DNA from: Planctomycetota bacterium
Lineage (GTDB): Bacteria; Planctomycetota; JACOTG01; JAJDCM01
Reading direction: 5' to 3'
DNA length: 58,427 nucleotides
NCBI GenBank assembly: GCA_029260825.1
Contig: JAJDCM010000386.1
Span: forward strand, 1-58,427
The notes under the pieces: model-generated
What the model saw: the letters and a program-made list of their open reading frames with translations, nothing else
Told to the model about the DNA's origin: nothing
Database searches by the model: none
Position numbers and translations under genes: made by a program
Part shown: piece by piece, positions 36,479-45,900 of the stretch
Numbering within the stretch: the stretch's first letter is position 1
How the letters are laid out: the number at the start of each line of letters is the position of its first letter

Positions 36479-36803
36479 ATGTGATTCTCCTATTTACCCT
36501 GGTGAGTCGTCTTTCCCGGTCATCTCCTTGTCTCAATGATTAGAATGAGTCCTCGTGTCGCGGTGCTCGAGGATCGCCCGTGCCTCCACAATCCCAAGCG
36601 GCTTTCGGCGGCAGAGCATGATTCCGTTGGACATTTCTCATTCCTTTCACTGTGGGACCCGCAAACCGGATGCCTGGAGGGGCAAGCGAACTGACCCGCC
36701 GATTCTGACAGCCTTTTCAAAAAAAACCTGCGACCAAAAAGGCGACGCCCGAACCACGTCGCAAAACCCTGGACAGTGCCCCGAGATACGGTGGGGACCG
36801 TAG
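36479..36803. other. intergenic region upstream of the protease gene
   Basis: About 325 bases that should contain the promoter of the minus-strand protease gene. I see no gene. A transposase fragment begins directly to the right. Confidence 0.4.
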
Positions 36804-36980
36804 ACAACGCTTCAAATTCAGCAGGCTCTTCATAACGCCGGCCTCGAAGTGCGGTTTCTCCTGCGCGACAGGGACTCGATCTACGGAGACGCCTTCCGAG
36901 AGAGAGCAAGGGCTCTTGGGCTCGAAGAAGTTCGGACAGCGCCACAACCTCCCTGGCAGAATCCAAATGCTGCGGATCCG
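36804..36980 (+). mobile_element. internal fragment of an integrase-core transposase
   Basis: The frame reads 'LQIQQALHNAGLEVRFLLRD', then 'RDSIYGDAFRERARALGLEE' and 'VRTAPQPPWQN'. It matches 'LQIQQATHEDDLDIRFL-RDRDSIHGEVF...LEEVRTAPQYPWQN' of the 57-kb copy, including the second catalytic Asp. The expected 'AFAERW' with the catalytic Glu is replaced by 'PNAADP', and a stop lies just upstream. It is a remnant only. With the remnant at 32.2-32.5 kb it brackets the subtilisin gene. Confidence 0.8.
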
Positions 36981-37976
36981 CTAGTCGGCGTCGCTCGCCC
37001 TGCGACGAGCCATGGGAATCAAGCCGGAAAGCGCCAATCGATAGATTTCGTTATTACCATCCCGGTTCGATGTGAACGCCAGGGTGTTCCCATCGGGGGA
37101 AAGGGACGGCTCGGTGGCCCGCGCGGGATCGCGCGTTAGAGGATATGGGGTCTTGGACTCATGCTCGAGCCAGAAGATCTGGCCTCGGCCCGGTCCAAGA
37201 CGGTTGGAGGCAAACACCATCTCTCCGGATCGACTCTTCCAGTCCGGAACGAATTCGTTGGCGGCATGTAGCGTTATTCGCCACATCTTTGCTCCATCCG
37301 CCAACGTGACATAGATCTCGTCGTTCCCGTCCCGCTTGGAGAAGAATGCGATCTTGTCAGCGGGAGCCCAACTGGGACAAAGGTCGGCCGCCGGATGTCG
37401 GGTCAGTCGAAAAGGCACCGCGTCCGAGGAATCGGTCGCGATCACGTAGAGGTCGGTCGATCCGGATCGATCCGAGGAGTAAACGAGCGAATGCCCGTCC
37501 GGCGACCAGGCGGGATCGCTGTCGCGGGCGGAAGAGGTCGTGATCCGGGTCACCCCCCCTCGCACGACATCCATGACATAGATATCCACGGAGCCGGCCC
37601 GTTCGGAATGAAACGCAATCGCGGTGCCGTCGGGGGACCAGGCGGGAGCGCGATCCGCCCCCTTGCTGTGTGTAAGCCGACGCGGGCTCGTCCCGTCTTT
37701 TCCGATCGAGTAGATCTCCCAATCGCCGGTGCGATTCGACGAGAACGCCAGCCGGCGGCCGTCGGGGGACCAATCCGCCTCGCGATCCTGACTCGGATGC
37801 TGGGTGATGTTGATCGGTTCTGGCTCAGTGCCATCGAGGAGGGATCTTCTTGCGTCGGGCATTGTCCCGCGTCCGCAGCCCGTCAAGAGCACAGCCAGCG
37901 TCAAGCCGATCGACAGATGCCGGACCGGGCTGAATTGGTCTTTTGCACGAAATTCATCATTCTTTCTACGCAACAA
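36981..37976 (-). CDS. TolB-like (PD40 beta-propeller) lipoprotein
   Basis: About 331 residues. No ATG is well placed; TTG 37976 or TTG 37973, just past the stop of the upstream CHAT gene (3 bases away), are the likely starts, with coupled translation. A lipobox 'LAVLLTGC' follows a short hydrophobic core, so it is probably lipid-anchored. Six PD40/WD40-like blades recur as 'ADWSPDGRRLAFSSNRTGDW', 'PAWSPDGTAIAFHSERAGSV', 'DPAWSPDGHSLVYSSDRSGS' and 'PSLSPDGNTLAFTSNRDGNN'. This is the TolB/dipeptidyl-peptidase-IV propeller pattern, without a hydrolase domain. It likely binds a protein or peptide in the envelope, possibly the neighbouring CHAT protein. Confidence 0.82.
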   Translation of the reverse strand: MLRRKNDEFRAKDQFSPVRHLSIGLTLAVLLTGCGRGTMPDARRSLLDGTEPEPINITQHPSQDREADWSPDGRRLAFSSNRTGDWEIYSIGKDGTSPRRLTHSKGADRAPAWSPDGTAIAFHSERAGSVDIYVMDVVRGGVTRITTSSARDSDPAWSPDGHSLVYSSDRSGSTDLYVIATDSSDAVPFRLTRHPAADLCPSWAPADKIAFFSKRDGNDEIYVTLADGAKMWRITLHAANEFVPDWKSRSGEMVFASNRLGPGRGQIFWLEHESKTPYPLTRDPARATEPSLSPDGNTLAFTSNRDGNNEIYRLALSGLIPMARRRASDAD

Positions 37977-37978
37977 CC

Positions 37979-40900
37979 CTACTCCCAATCCCCATCCAGC
38001 ACAAACGCACCCCACGTCGATGGCAACCCCGCCCCATCTTCCTCCCGATTTCGCCGGAGCATCCAGAGCTGAGCCTGCCGCAACGCCTCGAGCTTCCCCA
38101 TCTTCTTCAGCCAGAGGTTCTCATAGAATCGTTCCATCAACTCTTGCGTGCTATCGTCTCGCACTTGCCACAAAGAGCTGATCACAGTTCGCGCACCCGC
38201 CTGTCGGAAACTTCGCCGCAGACCAATCATCCCTTCGCCCCCTTCCGGTCGACCCAGGCCGGTTTCGCACGCGGATAATACCACCAACTCGCACTCCGAA
38301 AGATCGAGATACGTCACCTCCTCCGCGGTGAGAAGACCGTTGTCCCGCCCCTCTTCCGGCTCCGCATTCGCACCAGAAAAGACAAGTCCCGAGAGAAGCC
38401 CCGGCATCAGACCCGTGATCGCTCTTTCGGTTTCCTCAAGAAACACCCCACCGCGATTCTTCTCGGCCTCCTCTTGTACTTTCTTCCACGCGGAAGGAAG
38501 ACCCTCCGGCTGGAAATAGCCGTGGGTCGCCAAATGCACGTGGGTGTGCCTCTCGAGGTGGTCCTTGACCGCTTCTTCCGTTGCTTTTCTTCGCATGAGG
38601 AGAGTGAACGCTTCCTTCGCATCGTCGTCAAGGTCAGCATCCTCGCTCCTCGTCTCTTCGAACAGACCGACGATGGCGTCGGCCTCCTGACCCGTCAACG
38701 AGAGTCGACCCCACCGCGGCGGGAGTCCTCCACGAGTCTCGGCTTGCGCCACGAGCCGCTCTTGCAGAAACTCCGAATCAAGCTTGCCTCTTCGGCCGTA
38801 GTCAATCCCTCCAACCGCGAACAGACGCGGCGGCGTCTCTTTTCTCTCCCGGTCGCGATCCACGAGACTCAACAGATCCTGGATGTAAACGAAGGACCGC
38901 TTCTCGACGAGATAGCTCCCGTCCTTTTCCTGCAACGTCTCAAACGGCAGCGTTCCCAGAAACGTGTCCGGGGAGATGATCACGAGCTTTGACTTCCCGA
39001 TGAGCTCGCGGAGCGGATCCCACAGGAGCTCACGAAGCCGGTCCGTCGCGGCCGTGGTCGGAGAGGAGTCGCCGGTCTCGCTTCTCTGCACACCCCGACG
39101 ACTGGTCATCTCGTCGAGAAACTCCTGCATCGCCATCTCCAGGATCGACGCCTCCCCGAGATCCAGCCATTGAACGTCACTCTTCCCGCTGAAGACCGCG
39201 AACACCGACACTCGATCCGGACAATGCTCTCCTTTGCGGACCAGTTCCTCTTCCCTCCACTCCGCAGGTCGGTAGACCGGATGTACGAGAAAGCTCACGG
39301 CAACCGAGCCTTGCGGGAGAGATTCCTGCACGGCCTTCGACTCCTCCGCCCTTTTCAATCCTATCCCCCTCTTTCTATTCTTCTCCCCCTTCCCCTTCCT
39401 TTCCCCCCGGCTCCGGACGAGTGCGAGCTCCAACTCCTTTTTTCGGTCCCGGAGACTCATCAGGAGCTCTTGGTGAGCCGCGTGGTCGGAGACTTCTCTC
39501 GAGTAGAGGGAATCCGAGAGGCGCTTTTGCACCGAACGCAGCTGACCAACAATGGCGCGTTCGTCTGACGACAGAGAAGCGAGTTGACTCTCCTGGTCCA
39601 AAAGACTTCGGGCGACGCGCCCTTTCCAGGAGAGAACAGACGAGACGACCTCGTGTCCTCCGCCCCCGCCAGTCGTCCCCTCCCGCGCAAGGCTCAGATA
39701 AACTTCTAGAGTCCGTCGTAGCGTGGCCGAATAGCGCAGCCGCTCGCTTTCGGTTTGAGACCAGAGAGTCGCTTCGAGTTGATTTTCGCGGGAAAGCAGG
39801 GCCTTAGACGCGAGTTCGAAAGCGCGCCGACTCTCTCCGAAGTCGGCTTCGAGCATCGCCAGGGAGCCCAGCGATGTCGCAACATTCGGATGGTCCGGGC
39901 CAAGTGTCTTCTCCAAAATCTCGAGAGACCTCTCATAGAGGAGGCGCGCCTGAAAATACAGACCCTGGGTCTTCAGGAGACCTGCCAGGTTGTTCAGCGC
40001 CAGGGCAACTTTTGGGTGATCGTGGCCAAGCGTCTTCTCCAAGATCTTGAGAGACCTCTCAAGAAGAAGGGTTGCCTCGGAATACAGACCCTGGGAATCA
40101 AAGAACAGCGCCAGGTTGTTCAACGAGGTTGCTACATCCGGGTGGTCCGGGCCAAGTGTCTTCTCCCTGATCTTCAGAGATCTCTCAAAGAGAGGGCGCG
40201 CCTCGGCACTCTGACCCTGAGAATCAAGGAGCTGCGCCAAGTGGTTCAGCGAGACCGCTACATTCGGGTGGTCGGGGCCAAGCGTCTTCTCCCAGATCTC
40301 GATCGATCTCTCAAGAAGTGGGCGGGCCTCTGAATACAGGCCCTGGGAATCAAGGAAGCCTGCCAGGTTGTTCAGCGCGACCGCTACTACTGAGTGGTCC
40401 GGGCCAAACGTCTTCTCTCTGATCCTGAGAGACCTCTCATGGAGAGGGCGGGCCTCGGAATACAGACCCTGGGAATCAAGGAGTAGCGCCAGGTTGTTCA
40501 GCGAGGTTGCTACATCCGGGTGGTCGGGGCCAAATGTGTTCTCCAACATCTCGAGACACCTCTCATAGAGAGGGCGCGCTTCGGCATACATCCCCCGGTC
40601 CTCAAGGAGACCTGCAAGGTTGCCCAGCGAGACTGCTACCTCCGGGTCGTCCGGGCCACATACCGCTTCCAAACGACGCACATTTTCGCGCGCGTCTTCG
40701 ACTTCAAGACGACTTCTCTCTACAGGAGAAATCTCTTTGGCGGCTCCTTTTCGCAGCACGACCTCAAACGGTCCCATCATTCCGTGCAACGCACAGATCT
40801 CAACCTGATAGATCTTGCCGAATTCCAACTCCGCTACAATGCGGGCGTGCGTCGAGATCAGCCCATCGTCGTCTTCAGAAACCACGGTTCCGTCCGCAGA

Positions 40901-41188
40901 ACGGAGCACCAGATAGGCGTCAAAAAAGTAAGATTTCATATCAACGTGGTAAGGGCCGCTCTCCTCAACCTGGATCCGGTAAACTTTTCCCCGAGTAGGG
41001 TCATGGGAGTAGTGCGTCTTCAAAATCTCCGTCTTGACGATGGGATCATTTTCGCTGATCTCTCCGTTGAAGGTTTCGCCGACCCTGAGGGCAGGGAGCC
41101 TGGAGATGTCGGTTGGCGCGGGGTTTTCCTGGGAGGCAACGGAACCAGCAACCAAAACCGGAACCAAGAGTAGGACGATCCATCTCAC
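37979..41188 (-). CDS. exported PPC-TPR-CHAT protein (caspase-like peptidase domain)
   Basis: About 1069 residues from GTG 41188, which has GGAG 9 bases upstream; an alternative at 41260 would add 24 residues. A hydrophobic signal segment ('VRWIVLLLVPVLVAGSVAS') opens the protein. Next comes a PPC-like beta domain ('VGETFNGEISENDP', 'FFDAYLVLRSADGTVVSEDD'), then seven 42-residue TPR repeats of the kind 'GPDHPDVATSLNNLALLLDS'. A helical linker leads to a C-terminal CHAT domain with the catalytic pair: His889 in 'HLATHGYFQ' and Cys974 in 'VVLSACETGLG'. CHAT domains are clan CD cysteine peptidases (separase/caspase relatives). Most characterised TPR-CHAT proteins act in the cytosol in defence; export makes this one different. 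It is followed at once by the TolB-like lipoprotein. Confidence 0.9.
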   Translation of the reverse strand: MRWIVLLLVPVLVAGSVASQENPAPTDISRLPALRVGETFNGEISENDPIVKTEILKTHYSHDPTRGKVYRIQVEESGPYHVDMKSYFFDAYLVLRSADGTVVSEDDDGLISTHARIVAELEFGKIYQVEICALHGMMGPFEVVLRKGAAKEISPVERSRLEVEDARENVRRLEAVCGPDDPEVAVSLGNLAGLLEDRGMYAEARPLYERCLEMLENTFGPDHPDVATSLNNLALLLDSQGLYSEARPLHERSLRIREKTFGPDHSVVAVALNNLAGFLDSQGLYSEARPLLERSIEIWEKTLGPDHPNVAVSLNHLAQLLDSQGQSAEARPLFERSLKIREKTLGPDHPDVATSLNNLALFFDSQGLYSEATLLLERSLKILEKTLGHDHPKVALALNNLAGLLKTQGLYFQARLLYERSLEILEKTLGPDHPNVATSLGSLAMLEADFGESRRAFELASKALLSRENQLEATLWSQTESERLRYSATLRRTLEVYLSLAREGTTGGGGGHEVVSSVLSWKGRVARSLLDQESQLASLSSDERAIVGQLRSVQKRLSDSLYSREVSDHAAHQELLMSLRDRKKELELALVRSRGERKGKGEKNRKRGIGLKRAEESKAVQESLPQGSVAVSFLVHPVYRPAEWREEELVRKGEHCPDRVSVFAVFSGKSDVQWLDLGEASILEMAMQEFLDEMTSRRGVQRSETGDSSPTTAATDRLRELLWDPLRELIGKSKLVIISPDTFLGTLPFETLQEKDGSYLVEKRSFVYIQDLLSLVDRDRERKETPPRLFAVGGIDYGRRGKLDSEFLQERLVAQAETRGGLPPRWGRLSLTGQEADAIVGLFEETRSEDADLDDDAKEAFTLLMRRKATEEAVKDHLERHTHVHLATHGYFQPEGLPSAWKKVQEEAEKNRGGVFLEETERAITGLMPGLLSGLVFSGANAEPEEGRDNGLLTAEEVTYLDLSECELVVLSACETGLGRPEGGEGMIGLRRSFRQAGARTVISSLWQVRDDSTQELMERFYENLWLKKMGKLEALRQAQLWMLRRNREEDGAGLPSTWGAFVLDGDWE
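39776..40657 (-). repeat. seven tandem 126-bp repeats (TPR coding)
   Basis: Seven near-identical 126-bp units inside the CHAT gene each encode a 42-residue TPR beginning Gly-Pro-Asp-(His/Asp). Units 2-6 differ at few bases, so the array is young or kept uniform by gene conversion. Copy number could vary between strains. Confidence 0.85.
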
Positions 41189-41392
41189 GAGTGCGTTCTC
41201 CAATCGGACAGAGCAAGTACTCGTGCTCGGCCCTATCATGTGAGAAATCATTGGCATCAAACGAAATCACGATTGTGCACAGTTTATACAAAACCTAAAC
41301 TGGCACCGGATGCGCGAAAGTAGAAAACGGATTCCAGGCCGAAAAGTCGCCTCCAAATTGGGCATCCAAGCTCGCGAACCCAAACAGAACTC

Positions 41393-41420
41393 GCTGAACA
41401 GATCCACCGAGCCCGATTAG
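41393..41420. repeat. 28-bp repeat, copy 1 (upstream of the CHAT gene)
   Basis: The 28 bases starting GCTGAACAGATCCACCGA recur at 49573-49600 with two mismatches. Each copy lies upstream of one of the two CHAT paralogues on the minus strand. Read on the plus strand it would encode 'LAEQIHRARLAG', perhaps a vestige of another gene. Confidence 0.65.
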
Positions 41421-41517
41421 CTGGGATAAACTGATTCCTGGTCAATTTGGCCTAATCTTTACCTTGAGAACTTTGTTGGCTTGAAAATCACGAGCTCAGG
41501 CTTCGCTGGAGATTCCG

Positions 41518-41751
41518 ATGGAGAAACTGATCACGTCAGATCCGAACGTGGCCATGGGAAAACCTGTTGTGGCTGGGACCCGGATCACTGTCGAGCTTAT
41601 CCTTGAAAAGCTTGGTTCCGGCGAAAGGGCAGAAGACATCCTAGCTGCCCACCCTCGTCTAACCCACGAAGGTATTCAGGCGGCCCTCAACTATGCGGCA
41701 AGTGTACTTCGCAGTGATGTGGTCCACCCGACAGGGGATTCCGCTGCGTGA
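41518..41751 (+). CDS. DUF433 antitoxin-like protein
   Basis: 77 residues: 'ITSDPNVAMGKPVVAGTRIT', 'LILEKLGSGERAEDILAAHP' and 'LTHEGIQAALNYAA' are the standard DUF433 pattern, a small DNA-binding winged-helix fold found in toxin-antitoxin pairs. The TGA overlaps the GTG of the next frame (GTGA), as in operonic pairs with DUF5615 PIN-like toxins. The partner is truncated, so this antitoxin may be an orphan. It lies divergently beside the CHAT gene. Confidence 0.88.
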   Translation: MEKLITSDPNVAMGKPVVAGTRITVELILEKLGSGERAEDILAAHPRLTHEGIQAALNYAASVLRSDVVHPTGDSAA

Positions 41752-41861
41752 AGTATGTGGCAGACGAGAACATCGACAGTTGTATCGTCACCGCTTTACG
41801 AGACTCTGGCCCCGAAGTTTGGTACGTGGCCGAAGAGGACAGCGGAATCTTGGACGAAATC
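41748..41861 (+). pseudogene. DUF5615 PIN-like toxin, N-terminal 38 codons
   Basis: GTG 41748 starts 'MKYVADENIDSCIVTALRDS' and 'GPEVWYVAEEDSGILDE', the usual start of DUF5615 PIN-like proteins with the first acidic residues (ADEN). A complete toxin has about 110 residues and a later 'LTEDKDFG' motif. Here the sequence stops at 'DE' and continues in frame into the start of a transposase (ATG 41862). The toxin has been cut by insertion and cannot form the nuclease core. Confidence 0.82.
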
Positions 41862-42660
41862 ATGACGCCACTGCACTTCCTCATCGCCGCCGTTCCCGGC
41901 TGGATCAACGAGAGGCAAACAAAGCGGATCCAATTCCTCTGCAAGGCAGCTCGAAGCCTACCAGCGTATCGCCGGAATCGGAAGACTGCCCTTCACCAAC
42001 TCACCGCATCGCTCGCAGCACGATCGCGAAAACTCTCAAAGAGCACGGCATCAGACCAGCACCCGAGCGGCCTACCACTTGGCGCACCTTCCTGAGAACT
42101 CACCGAGACGTCATCGTCGGCGCAGACTTCTTCACGACAGAGGTATGGACTGCACGCTGCCGCACCACCTTCTACACCCTCTTCGTCGTTGACATCGCAA
42201 CCCGCGCAATCCACATCGCGGGGACGACAACGAATCCAGACGCGGACTTCATGGCTCAGGTTGCACGAAACCTCACCGATGGCCAAGACGGTTTCCTTCT
42301 TCATAAACTCTACTTGATTCTGGATGCCGATACGAAGTTCACCGATGAGTTCAAAGCGATCCTTAAGGATTCCGGTATCAAGACAGTACGGATCTGCTAT
42401 CAGGCCCGAATATGAACGCGGTAGCCGAACGCTGGGTTCGCTCAGCCAAAACGGAGACCCTGAATAGGATGATCCTCATCGGCGAGCGATCCCTTCGACG
42501 AGCCCTTTTGGAATTCTGCGACCATTATCATTCTGAACGCCCGCATCAGGGTCTCGACAACAATCTGATTCGTGGGTGCGCCCCTACCCGACTCGGCAAG
42601 GTCGCAGTCAGCGAACGAATCGGCGGGATCTTGAAGTACTACTACCGAGCCGCCGCGTAA
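41862..42660 (+). mobile_element. integrase-core transposase pseudogene
   Basis: From ATG 41862 'TPLHFLIAAVPGWINERQ' begins a DDE transposase. About 120 residues in the middle are missing, with a frame change near 41960-42010, and the core resumes as 'STIAKTLKEHGIRPAPERPT', 'VIVGADFFTTEVW' (first Asp), 'LYLILDADTKFTDEF' (second Asp). A stop at about 42413-42415 then breaks the frame before 'NAVAERWVRSAKTETLNRMI' (catalytic Glu) and the end 'HQGLDNNLIRG' to TAA 42660. The family is the integrase-core group seen with IS481/IS3-like elements. Terminal inverted repeats were not identified. Confidence 0.85.
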
Positions 42661-42929
42661 CTTCGCGCTCAAGACCTTTAATCGCCACTCGCCTCGCCAG
42701 AACCGGCCCACAGCCGATTGATCTGTCGCCCCGTCTGTGTCACCGCCGGGTTCGAGAATCTTCCGACCTCGGTCCTCTTCCAGGAAACGGGATCCCATCC
42801 AACAGCCCAGAACCCAGGAATTGGCCCCAAATCTGGATCGATCCTATTTTCGGAGACTTCGGCGTTGCCAGAATCTGACAAAGCGAGAGGTTTTGAATCG
42901 TTTCTTGGGACTAAGAGCAGCGAACGGGT

Positions 42930-45900
42930 TCAACGCTCCTGATTCTTCAGAGCAGCCTCATAGTCGGCAAACCTTTCTCGGAAGGGAATCCCAAACTCAT
43001 CATCTTCGGCAATCAGCGCGATTGCCTTGCTCTGCACTTCGACCGCCCGTTGCAGGTCGCCACATTGGAACTCGGCTAGCGCAAGGGTGTCGAGAAATAA
43101 CGGGTACCGCTCGCGTGTTCGCTTGACGGCCCGTCGGATCAGGCGACGTGCCTTCTCCGGATCACGCTCCTCCGGTGGTTCGATGGTAAGCAGGCTCATG
43201 GCGGCGCTGTTCATGGCACACGCCGGGGCGCCCGGACGGCTTGCCCTCGCGACTACCAGGGGAATGACCGAACGGTGGCGGTCGCGCCAAAGTTGATCCC
43301 GCTGCGCGTATCCCTGGCCAGGTGTTGCCTCCTCCCACTCGCGATACGTTTCCGCGAGGAGGCGTGCGGCATTGGCTCGGCTGAGAATGCTCCAGATCGA
43401 GTCCTCTTCCTCGGGCACCGTGACCGCCCATTCAAACGCCCGCTCGGTAAGCCGGTCGGCCTCTTTGAGCTTTGCCTCTACGGACTCGCGTACACCCGCC
43501 GTTTCCCGGATGAAGGCGAGATGCGTGGCCGCGAGCAGGGCGCAAGCTTCGTAATAGCCCTCCTGAGCACCCGGGGTCGACTCCCACTGTCGCTGGGCTT
43601 CCTGATAGGTCTCGACCTTCTCCGAGTAATCTTCCGGTCCCAGGCAGTTGGCGATCACGAACAGACATTCGCCGATGACCGGGTGGTCGGGTCCAAGCGT
43701 CTCCCGATGAATCTTCAGGGCCTCCCGGAGCAGTGAGAGGGCCTGGTCCCGGTGCGGCTTGAAGACGATGAGATCGTCGCCCTCGATTGGAATCGTGATC
43801 AAGGTCCAGGCCAGATCCTCCACCGCATTGGCTGTCCAATGGTCCCGAGGCGCCACTTCGAGGATCCGCTCCGCAATGCGGACCACGGTATCATGTCCCA
43901 CAGCGTCCACGAACAGTTGGCCGTCCGGCTCCTTGCCCTCTTTCGTGAAGCGGACTAGCTTGTCAATCTCGTCCTGCTGGAGCTGCTCTCGAAGCAGATC
44001 CCCAACGATCCTATATTGAAGGCGGGCCTCTTCTTCACAGCCCTGCCACAATAGCGCTGTTCCCAGGTTGAGCTCGACGGTTGTGCGGAGAATCGGTGGA
44101 TCGTGCATCCCGTCTAGAAGCGACAGCAGTCGCCGGGCGGCCAGCTCTCCGTCACCAGGCGCACGGGTTGGCAGCAGAATGGTCCAGCTCAAAAGCTGCC
44201 TCAACGCCTCGGGATCTCGCTGATCAAGTCCCGGCTCGAGCAGGCTCAGGGCTCGCCGATACATCGCATCGAGACGGCCGGTGAGCCGGGCGGCGTCTGC
44301 CTGGGGTCTGCCATGGTTTCCCACTAGCATGGCTACTGCTGCGGAGTAGACGTAGGGAGCCTGCTGACCGTCCTCCAAAATCTCGAGGGCCTGTGTCGCC
44401 ATCCCAACCGACTTGTCCAGGAGCCAGAGTCCGTCGAAGGCCTCGGCCAGAGCGATCGCGACCGTGGCGTAGGTGGTGGGCTGGTCCACCAAATCGCTGG
44501 CTTCAAGGCGCGCCGCCGCCTGGTCCAGCAGGTCCTCGACGGAGCCCACCCCTCCCAAACCACGCGAGGATCCGGGAGCAACCGAGGCGAGGACGTCGCG
44601 TAGGAACTCGGCGACCGCTCGGTGCTTTTTCGCCTCCTGCGCCGCAAGCATCGCGTTCTGATGAGCTACCTCGCGCCCCTTGCGCGCTTCGACCATGGCG
44701 GCGCTGGTCGCCAGGATTCCGAGAACGAGAACGAGCACCAGCGCTGATCCCACCACAACCGGACTCCGATTGCGCCGAATAAACTTTCGCGCTCGGTAGG
44801 CGAGGGTCGGCGGCGAGGCTGTCACCGGCTCGTGCATGCGGAGATGCACGATGTCCGCAATCAGTTCGTTTGCCGTTGCGTAACGCCGACCTCGATCCTT
44901 CTCGAGTGCCTTGAGCACGATCCAGTCCAGATCACCGCGAAGCGAGCGGAGAAGCTGGTTGGGATCTTGAAGTCGGGCCCGAGCCACATTCGCAAGATCG
45001 TCGCCAAGTGTCGAAAGACGCGTGGACGGGCGCAGCGGCTCCTCCTCACTGATGATCCGCTTCACCTCGTCGAAAGCGACTTCACGCAGGCGTCGAGCGT
45101 CCACCGGGGGCTCGCCCGTCAACATCTCGTACAAGAGTACTCCCAAGGAGTAAATGTCGCTACGCGTGTCGACATCCAGCCCGCCCAGGGTGGCTTGTTC
45201 GGGGGACATGTACTGGGGCGTCCCGATGAACTGGTGAAACTCGGTGAACAAAGTCTTGTCCGTCAGGTCGCCACTGGTCGCTTTAGCAATGCCAAAGTCG
45301 ATGACCTTTGCGAGAGGCAGCCCATCGTGCATGGCGACCAACACGTTGGTCGGTTTGAGATCGCGATGAATGATGCCCTTCTGGTGGGCGTGCTGAATCG
45401 CGCGGCAAACCTGCATAAAGAGGTCGAGGCGCTGGTCAGTATTGAAGTGATTCTGATCGCAGAATTCCGTGATGGGAACGCCCGCGACCAGCTCCATCAC
45501 GAAATAGGGTCGACCGGTTCCGGTGGATCCTGCGTCGAGGACCTTGGCTATACCGGGGTGGTCCATCATCGCCAGAGCCTGACGTTCGGCCTCGAACCTT
45601 GCGATGACCTGTTTCGTATCCATGCCGAGCTTAATGATTTTGAGCGCCACGCGCCGGCGCAGCGGCTCCTTCTGCTCGGCCATGTACACCTCCCCAAAGC
45701 CACCCTCACCTATTTTTTGGAGAAGCTTGTACGGGCCGATCCGCGTTCCGGGACCCTCCGACTCGACATCATCACCTAAACGGCCTGCCGCTTCATCGTG
45801 CGCGGCGAGGAGCTCGTCGACCTCGCGCCGCATCGCTTTGTTCTCGTTGCACTCCTGGTCAAGAAAAGTCGAGCGCTCTCCTGCCGGAAGCTCCAGCGCG

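Noticed and set aside
39776..40657. CRISPR-like array
   Set aside because: The units are contiguous 126-bp coding repeats without spacers and encode TPRs.
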